From the NCBI GenBank assembly GCA_949471785.1, contig CASWRE010000001.1:62001-126000 (forward strand): a stretch of DNA of 64,000 nt. Reading direction: 5' to 3'. The notes under the pieces are model-generated. The model ran no database searches, was not told where the DNA came from, and worked only from the letters and a program-made list of their open reading frames with translations. The translations under genes and the position numbers were made by a program. The stretch comes from an uncultured Lachnospiraceae bacterium. Lineage in GTDB: Bacteria > Bacillota > Clostridia > Lachnospirales > Lachnospiraceae. Of the stretch, positions 27,710-35,872 are shown in pieces (position 1 is the first letter of the stretch; every line of letters starts with the position of its first letter).

Positions 27710-27738
27710 ATGATAATACAGAATTTGCGTAATTGCAA
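27710..27738 (-). promoter_or_regulatory. Promoter of codY
   Basis: On the minus strand TTGCAA, 17 bases, TATCAT, about 65 bases before the codY ATG. Confidence 0.65.
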
Positions 27739-27759
27739 GAAAAGTTGCAAAAAATTCAG

Positions 27760-27774
27760 ACAGTTCTGAGAATT
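27760..27774. promoter_or_regulatory. Possible CodY box upstream of codY
   Basis: On the minus strand AATTCTCAGAACTGT agrees with the CodY consensus AATTTTCWGAAAATT at 11 of 15 positions. It lies just upstream of the -35 box. Position suits autoregulation, but the match is modest. Confidence 0.3.
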
Positions 27775-27790
27775 CAGGTTGTTCATTAGT

Positions 27791-27819
27791 GGTTGCTGTT
27801 CACTTCGTTCACAGCAGCC
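27791..27819. other. Hairpin downstream of topA
   Basis: GGTTGCTGT / ACAGCAGCC arms (8 of 9 paired) with an 11-base loop, 14 bp past the topA stop. Without a T-run it is a weak terminator at best; its left arm and loop resemble the palindrome at 3741. Confidence 0.5.
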
Positions 27820-27832
27820 TTCGCAAATCCAT

Positions 27833-29929
27833 TTACTCCTCCTTTTTGCGGGATTCCACATAACCGCAGGCCGCGTCCGCGCAGGCAATCTTGTTTCCCT
27901 TGACCACCATATAGCCGCCGCAATTGGGACAGCGTTTTTCTACCGGTTTCTGCCAGGACATGAAATCGCATTCCGGATTGTCTTCACAACCATAGTATTT
28001 GCGCCCTTTCCTGGTCTTTTTCATGACCAGGTCTTTTCCGCATTTCGGACAGGCCACGCCGATTTTCTCCAGATAGGGCTTGGTATTACGGCATTCCGGA
28101 AAACCGGGACAGGCCAGAAAACGCCCGTGGGGGCCATACTTGATCACCATATTCCGGCCGCAGTTCTCGCAGAGCACATCCGTAACTTCATCCTCAATCT
28201 TGACTTTCTGCACTTCCGCCTCGGCCACCTGAACCGCCGCGTCAAGATCCGGATAAAAATTGCGTACGATTGTCTTCCAGTCCACGTCCCCTTCCCCTAC
28301 CTGATCCAGCAGCTCCTCCATGGTGGCCGTGAAATGCACGTCCACGATACTGGGAAAGGAACTTTTCATCATCTGATTGACCACCTCGCCCAGCTCGGTC
28401 ATGTAGAGATTCTTCTCCTCCTTTGCCACGTAATGGCGGGCCAGGATGGTGGTGATGGTGGGCGCATACGTACTGGGACGGCCGATGCCCAGCTCTTCCA
28501 TGGTCTTAACCAGGGAAGCTTCCGTATAGTGGGCCGGCGGCTGGGTGAAATGCTGCTGAGGCTTCAGCTCGCACAGAGTCAGCACATTACCCTGCTCCAT
28601 TCCCCGCACGGCCTGCACATCGTCCGCTTTCTCATCCTCCCCCGGATTATAGACGGCCAGGAAACCGTTAAACATAAGCTTGGAAGTGGAAGCCGTAAAT
28701 TCATACGCCGTCGCCCCCTGCCCGCCCCTTTGGGCGGCAATCCTGGCCGTTGCCGTCTCATAAACCGCCGGAGCCATCCGGCTGGCGGCAAAGCGTTTCC
28801 AGATCAGCTGATAGAGGCGGAACTGATCCCTGGATAAAGATTCTTTTATCTTCTCCGGCGCCCGGGTTATGTCCGTAGGCCGGATGGCCTCATGAGCATC
28901 CTGAATCTTCCGGTCGTCCTTCTTCTTCCGGGAAGCCTGACCCAGATACTGCTCGCCGAATTTTTCCGTCAGATACTGCCTGGCCGCGCCGTCGGCCTCC
29001 GCCGAAATCCTGGTGGAATCCGTACGCAGATAAGAGATCAGTCCCACCGTACCGGCTCCCTTAATGTCCACGCCCTCGTAGAGCTGCTGAGCGATCCGCA
29101 TGGTCTTCTGCGTGGAAAAATTCAGCTGCCGGGCCGCCTCCTGCTGTAAAGTACTGGTGGTAAAGGGCTGGGGGCTCTTCCTGGTCCGTTCGGACTTTTT
29201 CACTTCCGAAACCGTGTAGGCCGCTCCCGCAAGACCGGACAGGATATCGTCCATCTCCGACCGGGAATGGATCTGCGCTTTCTTTCCATCCACAGTGTGG
29301 AGCTTGGCCGCGCAGTGCTTTTTCTCCCCCGGCACAACCAGCTCTGCCTCCAGGGACCAATATTCCTCAGGCAGAAAAGCGCTGATCTCCTCCTCCCGGT
29401 CCGCAATCAGCCGCAGGGCCACCGACTGCACCCGGCCGGCGCTTAGCCCCCGCTTGATCTTGGCCCACAGAAGAGGGCTGATCCTGTAGCCCACCATGCG
29501 GTCCAGTATCCTGCGGGCCTGCTGGGCATTGACCAGATCCATATCAATATCCCTGGCCGATTTCAGGGAATCTTTCACCGCCTGTTTCGTGATTTCATTG
29601 AAAGTGATGCGCCTCATCTTGTCCTCGTCCAGATTCAGCGCCTTGGACAAATGCCAGGAAATCGCTTCCCCCTCCCGGTCCGGGTCGGTAGCCAGATATA
29701 CTTTATCCGCCTTTTTCGCCGCTTTCCTGAGTCCCGCCAGCAGCTCTCCCTTTCCCCGTATCGTAATATATTTCGGATCATAATCATTCTCAACATCAAT
29801 GCCCAGCTGACTTTTGGGCAGGTCCCTCACATGGCCGTTGGAAGCCTGAACGTCATAATTCGTTCCCAGGAACTTTTTGACCGTTTTTACTTTTGTCGGT
29901 GATTCCACAATCACTAAATATTTTGCCAA
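27833..29929 (-). CDS. topA: DNA topoisomerase I
   Basis: 698-residue type IA topoisomerase that relaxes negative supercoils. The N-terminal TOPRIM domain has LVIVESPTKVKTVKKFLG and the acidic TDPDREGEAISWHL; the active-site tyrosine is in GLISYLRTDSTRIS near residue 300. Three zinc-ribbon motifs close the protein: CENCGRNMVI...CPGFPEC, CPKCGKDLVM...CEDNPEC and CPNCGGYMVV...CADAAC (about 595-690). It follows dprA on the same strand, the common dprA-topA order of Firmicutes. Confidence 0.97.
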   Translation of the reverse strand: MAKYLVIVESPTKVKTVKKFLGTNYDVQASNGHVRDLPKSQLGIDVENDYDPKYITIRGKGELLAGLRKAAKKADKVYLATDPDREGEAISWHLSKALNLDEDKMRRITFNEITKQAVKDSLKSARDIDMDLVNAQQARRILDRMVGYRISPLLWAKIKRGLSAGRVQSVALRLIADREEEISAFLPEEYWSLEAELVVPGEKKHCAAKLHTVDGKKAQIHSRSEMDDILSGLAGAAYTVSEVKKSERTRKSPQPFTTSTLQQEAARQLNFSTQKTMRIAQQLYEGVDIKGAGTVGLISYLRTDSTRISAEADGAARQYLTEKFGEQYLGQASRKKKDDRKIQDAHEAIRPTDITRAPEKIKESLSRDQFRLYQLIWKRFAASRMAPAVYETATARIAAQRGGQGATAYEFTASTSKLMFNGFLAVYNPGEDEKADDVQAVRGMEQGNVLTLCELKPQQHFTQPPAHYTEASLVKTMEELGIGRPSTYAPTITTILARHYVAKEEKNLYMTELGEVVNQMMKSSFPSIVDVHFTATMEELLDQVGEGDVDWKTIVRNFYPDLDAAVQVAEAEVQKVKIEDEVTDVLCENCGRNMVIKYGPHGRFLACPGFPECRNTKPYLEKIGVACPKCGKDLVMKKTRKGRKYYGCEDNPECDFMSWQKPVEKRCPNCGGYMVVKGNKIACADAACGYVESRKKEE

Positions 29930-29990
29930 CGCCGCTCTCCTTTTTACCCGCTTGGCCCATCTGCTGGAAAAAGCCGTACGGCGTTCTCCT

Positions 29991-30869
29991 TCACCTGAGC
30001 TTCACGTAGTAATCTTTCATCATTTCTCGTATCCGCCCGTCCAGCTCCAGTTCCAGGAGCAGCTCCTTTAACTTCAGCGCGGGAATCCCCGCCTCCTCCT
30101 GGATGGCCTGCAGGCCTTTCGGTTGGAAACCGAGACAACTATACACCAATTCCAAATCCGTTGCAAGTCCAAAATTCACGGACTCTTCCGCCGGCATTTT
30201 TTTACCGCAGAGGATTTTCAACTCTTCCAGCAGGTATTCCGGGGAACAGGCCACCCCCGCGCCTTGGGAAATCAAGCGATTGCAGCCTGCAGACAGAGGT
30301 TCATCCACACGCCCGGGCAGGGCATAGACCGCCCGGCCCTGTTCCAGCGCGCAGTCCACCGTGATGAGAGAACCGCTCTTTTCCCGCGCTTCGATGACCA
30401 GCACCAGATCCGCCAGCGCGCTGATCATCCGGTTTCGCAGCGGAAAATTCCGGGCAAGGGGCGCGTATCCCGGCGGATATTCACTGATGAGACCGCCGTT
30501 TTTCTCCACCCGCCGGTACAAAGGGCCGTTCTGCCTGGGATAAATGACGTCTATACCGCAGCCCAATACGCCGAAAGCCCGTCCGCCGGCTACGCCAAGG
30601 GCCCCCTCGTGGGCCCAGGCGTCGATCCCTCTGGCCAGACCGCTGACAATCTGCACGCCGTGAGCTGCCAGAACCGCGCCGAAACGGCCGGCTTGCTTTC
30701 TGCCATAGGCCGAGCACATCCTGGCGCCCACAATAGCCACCGAAGGCCGGTCGGGATCGGGCAGCTCTCCTTTTACATAAATCCTGTCCGGCCGGGGTCC
30801 TGCCTGCCGGAGCTTTTCGGGGAAATCTTTATCCCTGTGGCTGACTTCCACATAGTTTTTCTCTTCCAT
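29991..30869 (-). CDS. dprA: DNA-processing protein DprA
   Basis: 292 residues. DprA binds single-stranded DNA and loads RecA during natural transformation. The Rossmann fold is visible: VAIVGARMCSAYGRKQA near residue 45, GLARGIDAWAHEGAL near 76 and GSLITVDCALEQGRAVYALPG near 165, with the C-terminal winged helix near 235-290. The extra N-terminal HhH domain of many DprA proteins is absent, so it is shorter than usual. It stands between comM and topA; no late-competence operon is visible here. Confidence 0.93.
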   Translation of the reverse strand: MEEKNYVEVSHRDKDFPEKLRQAGPRPDRIYVKGELPDPDRPSVAIVGARMCSAYGRKQAGRFGAVLAAHGVQIVSGLARGIDAWAHEGALGVAGGRAFGVLGCGIDVIYPRQNGPLYRRVEKNGGLISEYPPGYAPLARNFPLRNRMISALADLVLVIEAREKSGSLITVDCALEQGRAVYALPGRVDEPLSAGCNRLISQGAGVACSPEYLLEELKILCGKKMPAEESVNFGLATDLELVYSCLGFQPKGLQAIQEEAGIPALKLKELLLELELDGRIREMMKDYYVKLR

Positions 30870-30891
30870 GAAGATCTATACTCCTTTCCTC

Positions 30892-32418
30892 TCAGATATT
30901 CCAGAATTTTTTCCCCGCATTCCGATAACCGCAGGCTTCCAGCATATGTTTCTTCTCAATGCGGTCGCTCCTGTCCAGATCTGCCGCCGTACGGGCCACT
31001 TTGATCAGCCTGTGACAGGCCCTGGCGCTCAAGCCCAGCTTGTCGTACATGCGCATCAGCGCGCTCTCCGCCTCCTGAGATAAGGGACAGTACCGTTTCA
31101 GGTCTCCGGCCCCTAACTGGCTGTTATAAAAAAACCGTTCCTCCCGGTATCTCTTTTTCTGGATGGCAAAGGCGTCCGCCACCTGCCCTTTCAATGTCCC
31201 CGTATCCATACGTTCCCCCGGCCGCCCCAATTCCGCATAGGACAGGGCCGGAGCCTCTACGCACAATTCCATCCGGTCCAGCAGGGGCTGACTGATCCTG
31301 TGTATGTAAGCAGAAATCTGTCCCGGCGTACAGGTACAGCGGTTCATGTCCGGATAATGGCCGCAGGGACAGGGATTCATGGCCGCTACCAGAATGAAAT
31401 CCGCCGGGAACGCCACCGTCCCCTGACTGCGGGCGATCACAATCCGCTTATCTTCCATGGGCTGACGCAGGATCTCCAGGCTGGTGCGGGAAAATTCCGG
31501 AAATTCATCGAGAAACAACACGCCCCTGTGGGCCAGGGTGATTTCCCCCGGCCGGGGAAAACGCCCGCCTCCAGCCAGGGCCCGGGGAGAGATCGTATGA
31601 TGGGGAGCGCGAAACGGACGTTCCCTGAGCAGGGAAGTCTGCCCCGACAGAAGCCCGGCCACACTGTAAATTTTTGTCACCTCCAGACTCTCCTCGTCGG
31701 TCATATCCGGCATCAGCCCCGGCAGACGACTGGCGGCCATGGTTTTGCCGGAGCCCGGCGGGCCGATCAGCAGCAGGTTATGAAATCCGGCCACGCTGAG
31801 CACCGCCGCCCTCTTGACCTGCTCCTGCCCGTGGATATCGGCAAAATCTTCTGTTCTGCCCTCCGTATTATTCCCTCCTTTTTCCGGCTCCCGCTGCTCA
31901 TACCCCTCCGGATTACGGCAGTACGTCAGCAGCTCGTCCAGCGCAGTCAGGCCGACCATACGGATACCCTGAACATTGCGCCCCTCCGTCAGATTGGCGA
32001 AAGGCAGGATACACACCCGGCATCCGCATTCTCTGGCGGCCAGTACCGAGGGCAGGATACCGCTGACCGGGCAGACCGCCCCGTTTAAGCCCAGCTCTCC
32101 GAGAATCATCGTATCCTTTAAGGCCGACGGCGCGATCCGCCCTGCCGCGCAGAGTATCGCCGCCGCGATGGGCAGATCAAACCGGGGGCCTTCCTTGCGG
32201 ATATCCGCCGGGGCCAGATTGATCGTGACCCTTTTGGGCGGCAGAGCCAGACCGATATTGCGCACCGCCGTCCGCACCCTGTCCTGGGCCTCCTTTACCT
32301 GGGCCGATACATACCCCACCATGGAAAAGGACGGCAGCCCGTCGCTGACATCCGCCTCCACCCGCACCACGCGGGCGTCCACTCCGTAAATTGCCGCTGA
32401 AAACACTTGTGTAAACAT
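30892..32418 (-). CDS. comM: YifB/ComM-family AAA+ ATPase (Mg-chelatase-like)
   Basis: 508 residues: N-terminal Lon-protease-like fold (about 1-170), a AAA+ core with Walker A GPPGSGKT near residue 219, the conserved AMNPCPCGHYPD zinc-like motif near 343 and a C-terminal Mg-chelatase domain. In Gram-negatives ComM is a branch-migration helicase for natural transformation. It has GGAAAGGAG before the ATG and lies 22 bp upstream of dprA on the same transcript, which fits a joint role in DNA uptake or recombination. Confidence 0.93.
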   Translation of the reverse strand: MFTQVFSAAIYGVDARVVRVEADVSDGLPSFSMVGYVSAQVKEAQDRVRTAVRNIGLALPPKRVTINLAPADIRKEGPRFDLPIAAAILCAAGRIAPSALKDTMILGELGLNGAVCPVSGILPSVLAARECGCRVCILPFANLTEGRNVQGIRMVGLTALDELLTYCRNPEGYEQREPEKGGNNTEGRTEDFADIHGQEQVKRAAVLSVAGFHNLLLIGPPGSGKTMAASRLPGLMPDMTDEESLEVTKIYSVAGLLSGQTSLLRERPFRAPHHTISPRALAGGGRFPRPGEITLAHRGVLFLDEFPEFSRTSLEILRQPMEDKRIVIARSQGTVAFPADFILVAAMNPCPCGHYPDMNRCTCTPGQISAYIHRISQPLLDRMELCVEAPALSYAELGRPGERMDTGTLKGQVADAFAIQKKRYREERFFYNSQLGAGDLKRYCPLSQEAESALMRMYDKLGLSARACHRLIKVARTAADLDRSDRIEKKHMLEACGYRNAGKKFWNI

Positions 32419-32517
32419 AGATACTCCTTTCCTTAATGTCCTTTTTTCAATTGGATAGGCACGGGGGTCTCAAAATTTTCATAAAATGTAGAAACTCCTC
32501 TTTAGAGGTGCACCCTT

Positions 32518-33144
32518 TTGCAGACATTCCAAAAACCGTTCACACCTGAGGAGGAACAGCTTTATCTCAAAAGATACCGGGACGGTGACCTCGACGCACG
32601 CAATCTCCTGGTGGAGAGAAACCTGCGCCTGGTAGCTCACATCGCGCGCAAATACCAGACCGCCGAGGAGGACATGGAAGATCTGATTTCCATCGGTACC
32701 ATCGGCCTTTTAAAAGCTGTATCCACCTTTGATATGACCAAAGGCAGCAAACTGGCCACTTACGCTGCCCGCTGTATCGACAACGAGCTCCTCATGATGT
32801 TCCGAAGCCGCCGAAAAAATGTCCGGGAAGTCTCCCTCTACGAACCCATAGGTTCCGACCGGGAAGGCAATGAAATCCATCTGCTGGACATTCTCGAGAG
32901 CACTGCACCGGATGTCCCTGTAAGCTGTGAAAAAAAGGAAGATACGCTGCGTCTCTACTGGTTCCTGGAAAACGGCCTGGCAGAGCAGGAGCGAACAATT
33001 ATGATACTTCGTTATGGATTGTATGGTCAGAAACCGACCACCCAGAGAGTCATAGCCAAGCGGCTGGGCATCAGCCGCTCATATGTCTCAAGAATTGAAA
33101 AAAATGTATTAGGCAAATTCCGGCAATACTTCCTGTCGGCGTAA
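32518..33144 (+). CDS. sigK: Sporulation sigma factor SigK, without pro-sequence
   Basis: 208 residues, late mother-cell sigma factor. Region 2 is conserved (LVERNLRLVAHIARKYQTAEEDMEDLISIGTIGLLKAV, TYAARCIDNELLM) and region 4 ends VIAKRLGISRSYVSRIEKNVLGKF. The start appears to be TTG at 32518 with AGAGGTG upstream; no ATG fits. In Bacillus SigK has a 20-residue pro-sequence removed by SpoIVFB; here the protein begins directly at QTFQKPFTPEEE, so no such activation is possible. The gene is not split by a skin-like element. Its 3' end overlaps the convergent U32 gene by 36 bp. Confidence 0.92.
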   Translation: MQTFQKPFTPEEEQLYLKRYRDGDLDARNLLVERNLRLVAHIARKYQTAEEDMEDLISIGTIGLLKAVSTFDMTKGSKLATYAARCIDNELLMMFRSRRKNVREVSLYEPIGSDREGNEIHLLDILESTAPDVPVSCEKKEDTLRLYWFLENGLAEQERTIMILRYGLYGQKPTTQRVIAKRLGISRSYVSRIEKNVLGKFRQYFLSA

Positions 33145-34347
33145 TAAATCATACGGCTCCGGGAGTATACCCAGATCCACCCAGAGAACCTGCTGCGGAT
33201 GGGGCGCGCTCTCCATCTGCCGGCCCTCCCCGTCGCAGATCGCTTTCACCGTAACCGGAATATTACGTCCGTCCGGCTTCATCACCTCAATGGTCTCACC
33301 CACAGAAAATTTATTTTTCTGCGTGATCCGGCAGAGCCCTTCCCGGCCCCCTTCCACAATACCCAGATAAGTATATCCCTTCCTATAAGTGTTATCATCG
33401 TAGATCTGCCCTTCCCTGTCCGGTTTTCCGTAGAAAAACCCGGTGGTAAACTGCCGATAGGTACAGCCTGCTATCTGCTCCCTGTACCAGGGAAGCCGCG
33501 CCGTGTACAGGGCCGGGTCATTCCGATAATCCTCCATGGCCCGACGGTAGGTACGGGCCGTCACAGCCACATAGAGAGCCGTTTTCATACGTCCCTCAAT
33601 CTTAAAACTGTCAATACCCGCCTCCAGAAGATCAGGAATATGCTCCACCATGCACAGATCCCGGGAATTCAGGATATAGGAACCTCTTCCGTTCTCCTCC
33701 ACCGGAAAATACTCCCCGGGGCGGCTCTCCTCCATCAGCGCATATTTCCAGCGGCAGGGATGAGTACAGGAGCCGTCATTGGCGCTGCGGCCCGTCATAT
33801 AAGCGCTCAAAAGGCAGCGTCCCGAATAGGAGATGCACATGGCGCCGTGGACAAAAGTCTCTATTTCCATATCCTCCGGTATCTTCCGGCGGATCTGACG
33901 GATTTCCGCCAGGGACAGCTCCCGGGCAGTCACCACCCGGCGGACTCCCTGTTCATACCAGAACAGAAAAGAACCGTAATTGCTGTTGTTGGCCTGGGTA
34001 CTGATATGCACGGGTATATCCGGACAAACTTCCCGGGCTATCCGGAACACCCCCGGATCAGCGATGATCAACGCGTCCGGCTCCAGACTTTTCAGCTCCT
34101 CAAAATAGGCGGCCACGCCTTCCAGATCCTCATTGTGAGCCAGGATATTGGCCGTCACATAGACTTTTACCCCCCGGTCATGGGCGAAAGCAATCCCCTC
34201 CGCCATCTCCTCCACGGTGAAATTCTTTGCTTTTGCCCGGAGGCCGTAAGCTCCTCCGCCGATATACACGGCATCCGCGCCGTACATCACGGCTACTTTC
34301 AGCACCTCCAGGCTGCCGGCCGGAACCAGCAGTTCAGGATATCCCAT
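33109..34347 (-). CDS. U32-family protein, probable tRNA hydroxylation (TrhP/YrrO-like)
   Basis: 412 residues. The U32 signature is visible around residues 160-205: ETFVHGAMCISYSGRCLLS, then RSANDGSCTHPCRWKY, with cysteines that bind an iron-sulfur cluster. B. subtilis YrrN/YrrO and E. coli TrhP of this family make 5-hydroxyuridine at tRNA position 34 from prephenate. The gene lies directly downstream of the TrmR-like methyltransferase, which methylates that hydroxyl, the same order as in B. subtilis. Only one U32 gene is present where B. subtilis has two. A peptidase role is unlikely. The last 12 codons overlap sigK on the other strand. Confidence 0.88.
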   Translation of the reverse strand: MGYPELLVPAGSLEVLKVAVMYGADAVYIGGGAYGLRAKAKNFTVEEMAEGIAFAHDRGVKVYVTANILAHNEDLEGVAAYFEELKSLEPDALIIADPGVFRIAREVCPDIPVHISTQANNSNYGSFLFWYEQGVRRVVTARELSLAEIRQIRRKIPEDMEIETFVHGAMCISYSGRCLLSAYMTGRSANDGSCTHPCRWKYALMEESRPGEYFPVEENGRGSYILNSRDLCMVEHIPDLLEAGIDSFKIEGRMKTALYVAVTARTYRRAMEDYRNDPALYTARLPWYREQIAGCTYRQFTTGFFYGKPDREGQIYDDNTYRKGYTYLGIVEGGREGLCRITQKNKFSVGETIEVMKPDGRNIPVTVKAICDGEGRQMESAPHPQQVLWVDLGILPEPYDLLRRQEVLPEFA

Positions 34348-34403
34348 ATCTTTTGCTCCTTCCAGACTGCAGCCCGGGTCATGCGGACTGCAGACTTCTT
34401 ATA

Positions 34404-35048
34404 TTACTCCCTGCATACACTGACCGTTATCCCGTCTCCCAGAGGCAGCACCGCCGTGACCAGGCGGGGATGATGCTTGACCGCGTACAGATACTCCCGC
34501 ATTCTCCTGTGAATGGTGCGGTTTCTCCGCTCCACCGCAAACCTGGACTCAATGATTTCCCCATCCTGCAACACATTATCGGAAATGAGCACACTGCCCG
34601 GTTCCATAAGCCGCAGCACGTCGGGCAGGAAACGGATATACTGCCCCTTGGCCGCATCTAAAAATACGAAATCATAGGGACCTGTAAGGGTTCCCAATAC
34701 CTGGGCCGCATCCCCTTCTAAAAGCGTAATCCGCTCATTATAGCCGCTTCTTCGGAAATTCTCTCTGGCAGCAGGAATTCTCTTATCATAATTTTCAATG
34801 GTGGTAATCCGGCTCTCTACCGGCAGATTCTCGCACATCAGAATAGCGGAGAAGCCCACGGCTGTCCCCACCTCCAATATACGTTCAGGCCGTTTCATGG
34901 CCAAAAAGACTTTCAGAAAGCTCTGCATCTCCCTGCGGATGACGGGAACGAAAGACTCCCTGGCCTCCCGTTCCAGCTCCTCCAGGAAAGGAGAATTGCC
35001 GCTGTCCAGTGAATTGATATATGTGATAAATCTTTCGTCTACAATCAT
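34404..35048 (-). CDS. trmR: tRNA 5-hydroxyuridine methyltransferase TrmR (O-methyltransferase)
   Basis: 214-residue class I SAM-dependent O-methyltransferase. Motif I is ILEVGTAVGFSAILM near residue 58, motif II region TTIENYDKR near 82, and the metal-binding YDFVFLDAAKGQY near 128 followed by SVLISDNVLQDG near 152. It matches B. subtilis YrrM/TrmR, which makes 5-methoxyuridine at the tRNA wobble base. It overlaps the MltG-like gene by four bases (ATGA) and precedes the U32 gene by 56 bp, a conserved trio. Confidence 0.88.
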   Translation of the reverse strand: MIVDERFITYINSLDSGNSPFLEELEREARESFVPVIRREMQSFLKVFLAMKRPERILEVGTAVGFSAILMCENLPVESRITTIENYDKRIPAARENFRRSGYNERITLLEGDAAQVLGTLTGPYDFVFLDAAKGQYIRFLPDVLRLMEPGSVLISDNVLQDGEIIESRFAVERRNRTIHRRMREYLYAVKHHPRLVTAVLPLGDGITVSVCRE

Positions 35049-35491
35049 GGCGACTCACCGGCCTCCGGTGCCTCCGACGCATTCTCCGCTCCCGGCTGCC
35101 CCTCTGTATCCACCCCAAACAGAATATTCAGTATCTTTTCCGCATTCTGGGAGGTATTCAGGATGTACATGCCCGGCTGAATCTCATTCTCGCCTTTATA
35201 CAGCTTTTCCTGTACCTGAAACACACGGGCGTCCTTGATCAGCCCTTTCTCCTTGAGCATCTTGCCCACTTCGTACACGGACTGGGTTTCCCGCACGATC
35301 ACGGATACGTCCGCCCCCTTTTCCTCAGAAACCATGCCATGCTCGTCAAATACACTGTATCCAAAGGTATAGGCGGCCCTGGCACAGCGGATCAGTATAA
35401 ATACTGCCGCCACATAGAGCATCAAACGTATCAGCGTACGTACCAGATAGGCCGCCACGGCAGGCGCCATTTTTTTCTTTCCGTCAGTCAT
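35045..35491 (-). CDS. MltG/YceG-like protein reduced to membrane anchor and LysM-like part
   Basis: 148 residues: basic start, one membrane segment (about 19-38), an extracellular LysM-like subdomain (SVYEVGKMLKEKGLIKDARVFQ, then NEIQPGMYIL) as in the N-terminal part of endolytic transglycosylase MltG, and an acidic Ala/Glu/Pro tail. The MltG catalytic domain (about 200 residues with the E...NR motif) is absent and no remnant is seen downstream. It sits at the yrrL (mltG) position of the B. subtilis gene order, so it is probably a true but non-catalytic member. AAGGAG lies before the ATG. Confidence 0.75.
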   Translation of the reverse strand: MTDGKKKMAPAVAAYLVRTLIRLMLYVAAVFILIRCARAAYTFGYSVFDEHGMVSEEKGADVSVIVRETQSVYEVGKMLKEKGLIKDARVFQVQEKLYKGENEIQPGMYILNTSQNAEKILNILFGVDTEGQPGAENASEAPEAGESP

Positions 35492-35500
35492 GTCGGCTCC

Positions 35501-35872
35501 TTACCTGCCCTCCCGCAAAACATGGCTGCTCTCCCACGGCGTCCAGAAGGGCACGGCCATACTGATCTGCAAATGAATATTCTTCATCAGCTGGCATACC
35601 TCCACCTCTGCCTCCAGATAAGCATTTACCAACGGGTTTTTCCGCAGTTCCGCATATTTCTTCATCAGCTTTTCAGAAAGCTCAAAAAGCTCTTCCTCGC
35701 TCACTTCGCTGTTTTGTATCTGGAAATTCTCCTGGCGGTAGGCGTCCACCGCCCGTTTCAGTTCCGGATGCTGATTCAGTGTCCTTTCCTCTTCCAGATA
35801 CCGTTGATAGATCTCATTATTTTTCATTGCTTCGGATAACTCTTTAATACTCTTCTGTATCGGGTCTACCAT
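35501..35872 (-). CDS. YlbF/YmcA-family protein
   Basis: 123 residues, mostly helical, of the YlbF/YmcA (Com_YlbF) family: NNEIYQRYLEEERTLNQHPELKRAVDAYRQENF is typical, followed by a helix with NPLVNAYLEAEVEVCQLMKNI. In B. subtilis YlbF, YmcA and YaaT form the Y-complex that steers RNase Y and is needed for sporulation and competence. Here its ATG overlaps the RNase J stop by one base, linking it to a different RNase. Confidence 0.85.
   Translation of the reverse strand: MVDPIQKSIKELSEAMKNNEIYQRYLEEERTLNQHPELKRAVDAYRQENFQIQNSEVSEEELFELSEKLMKKYAELRKNPLVNAYLEAEVEVCQLMKNIHLQISMAVPFWTPWESSHVLREGR

Noticed and set aside
32419-33144. A skin-like element interrupting sigK.
   Set aside because: The reading frame is continuous and both region 2 and region 4 are present.
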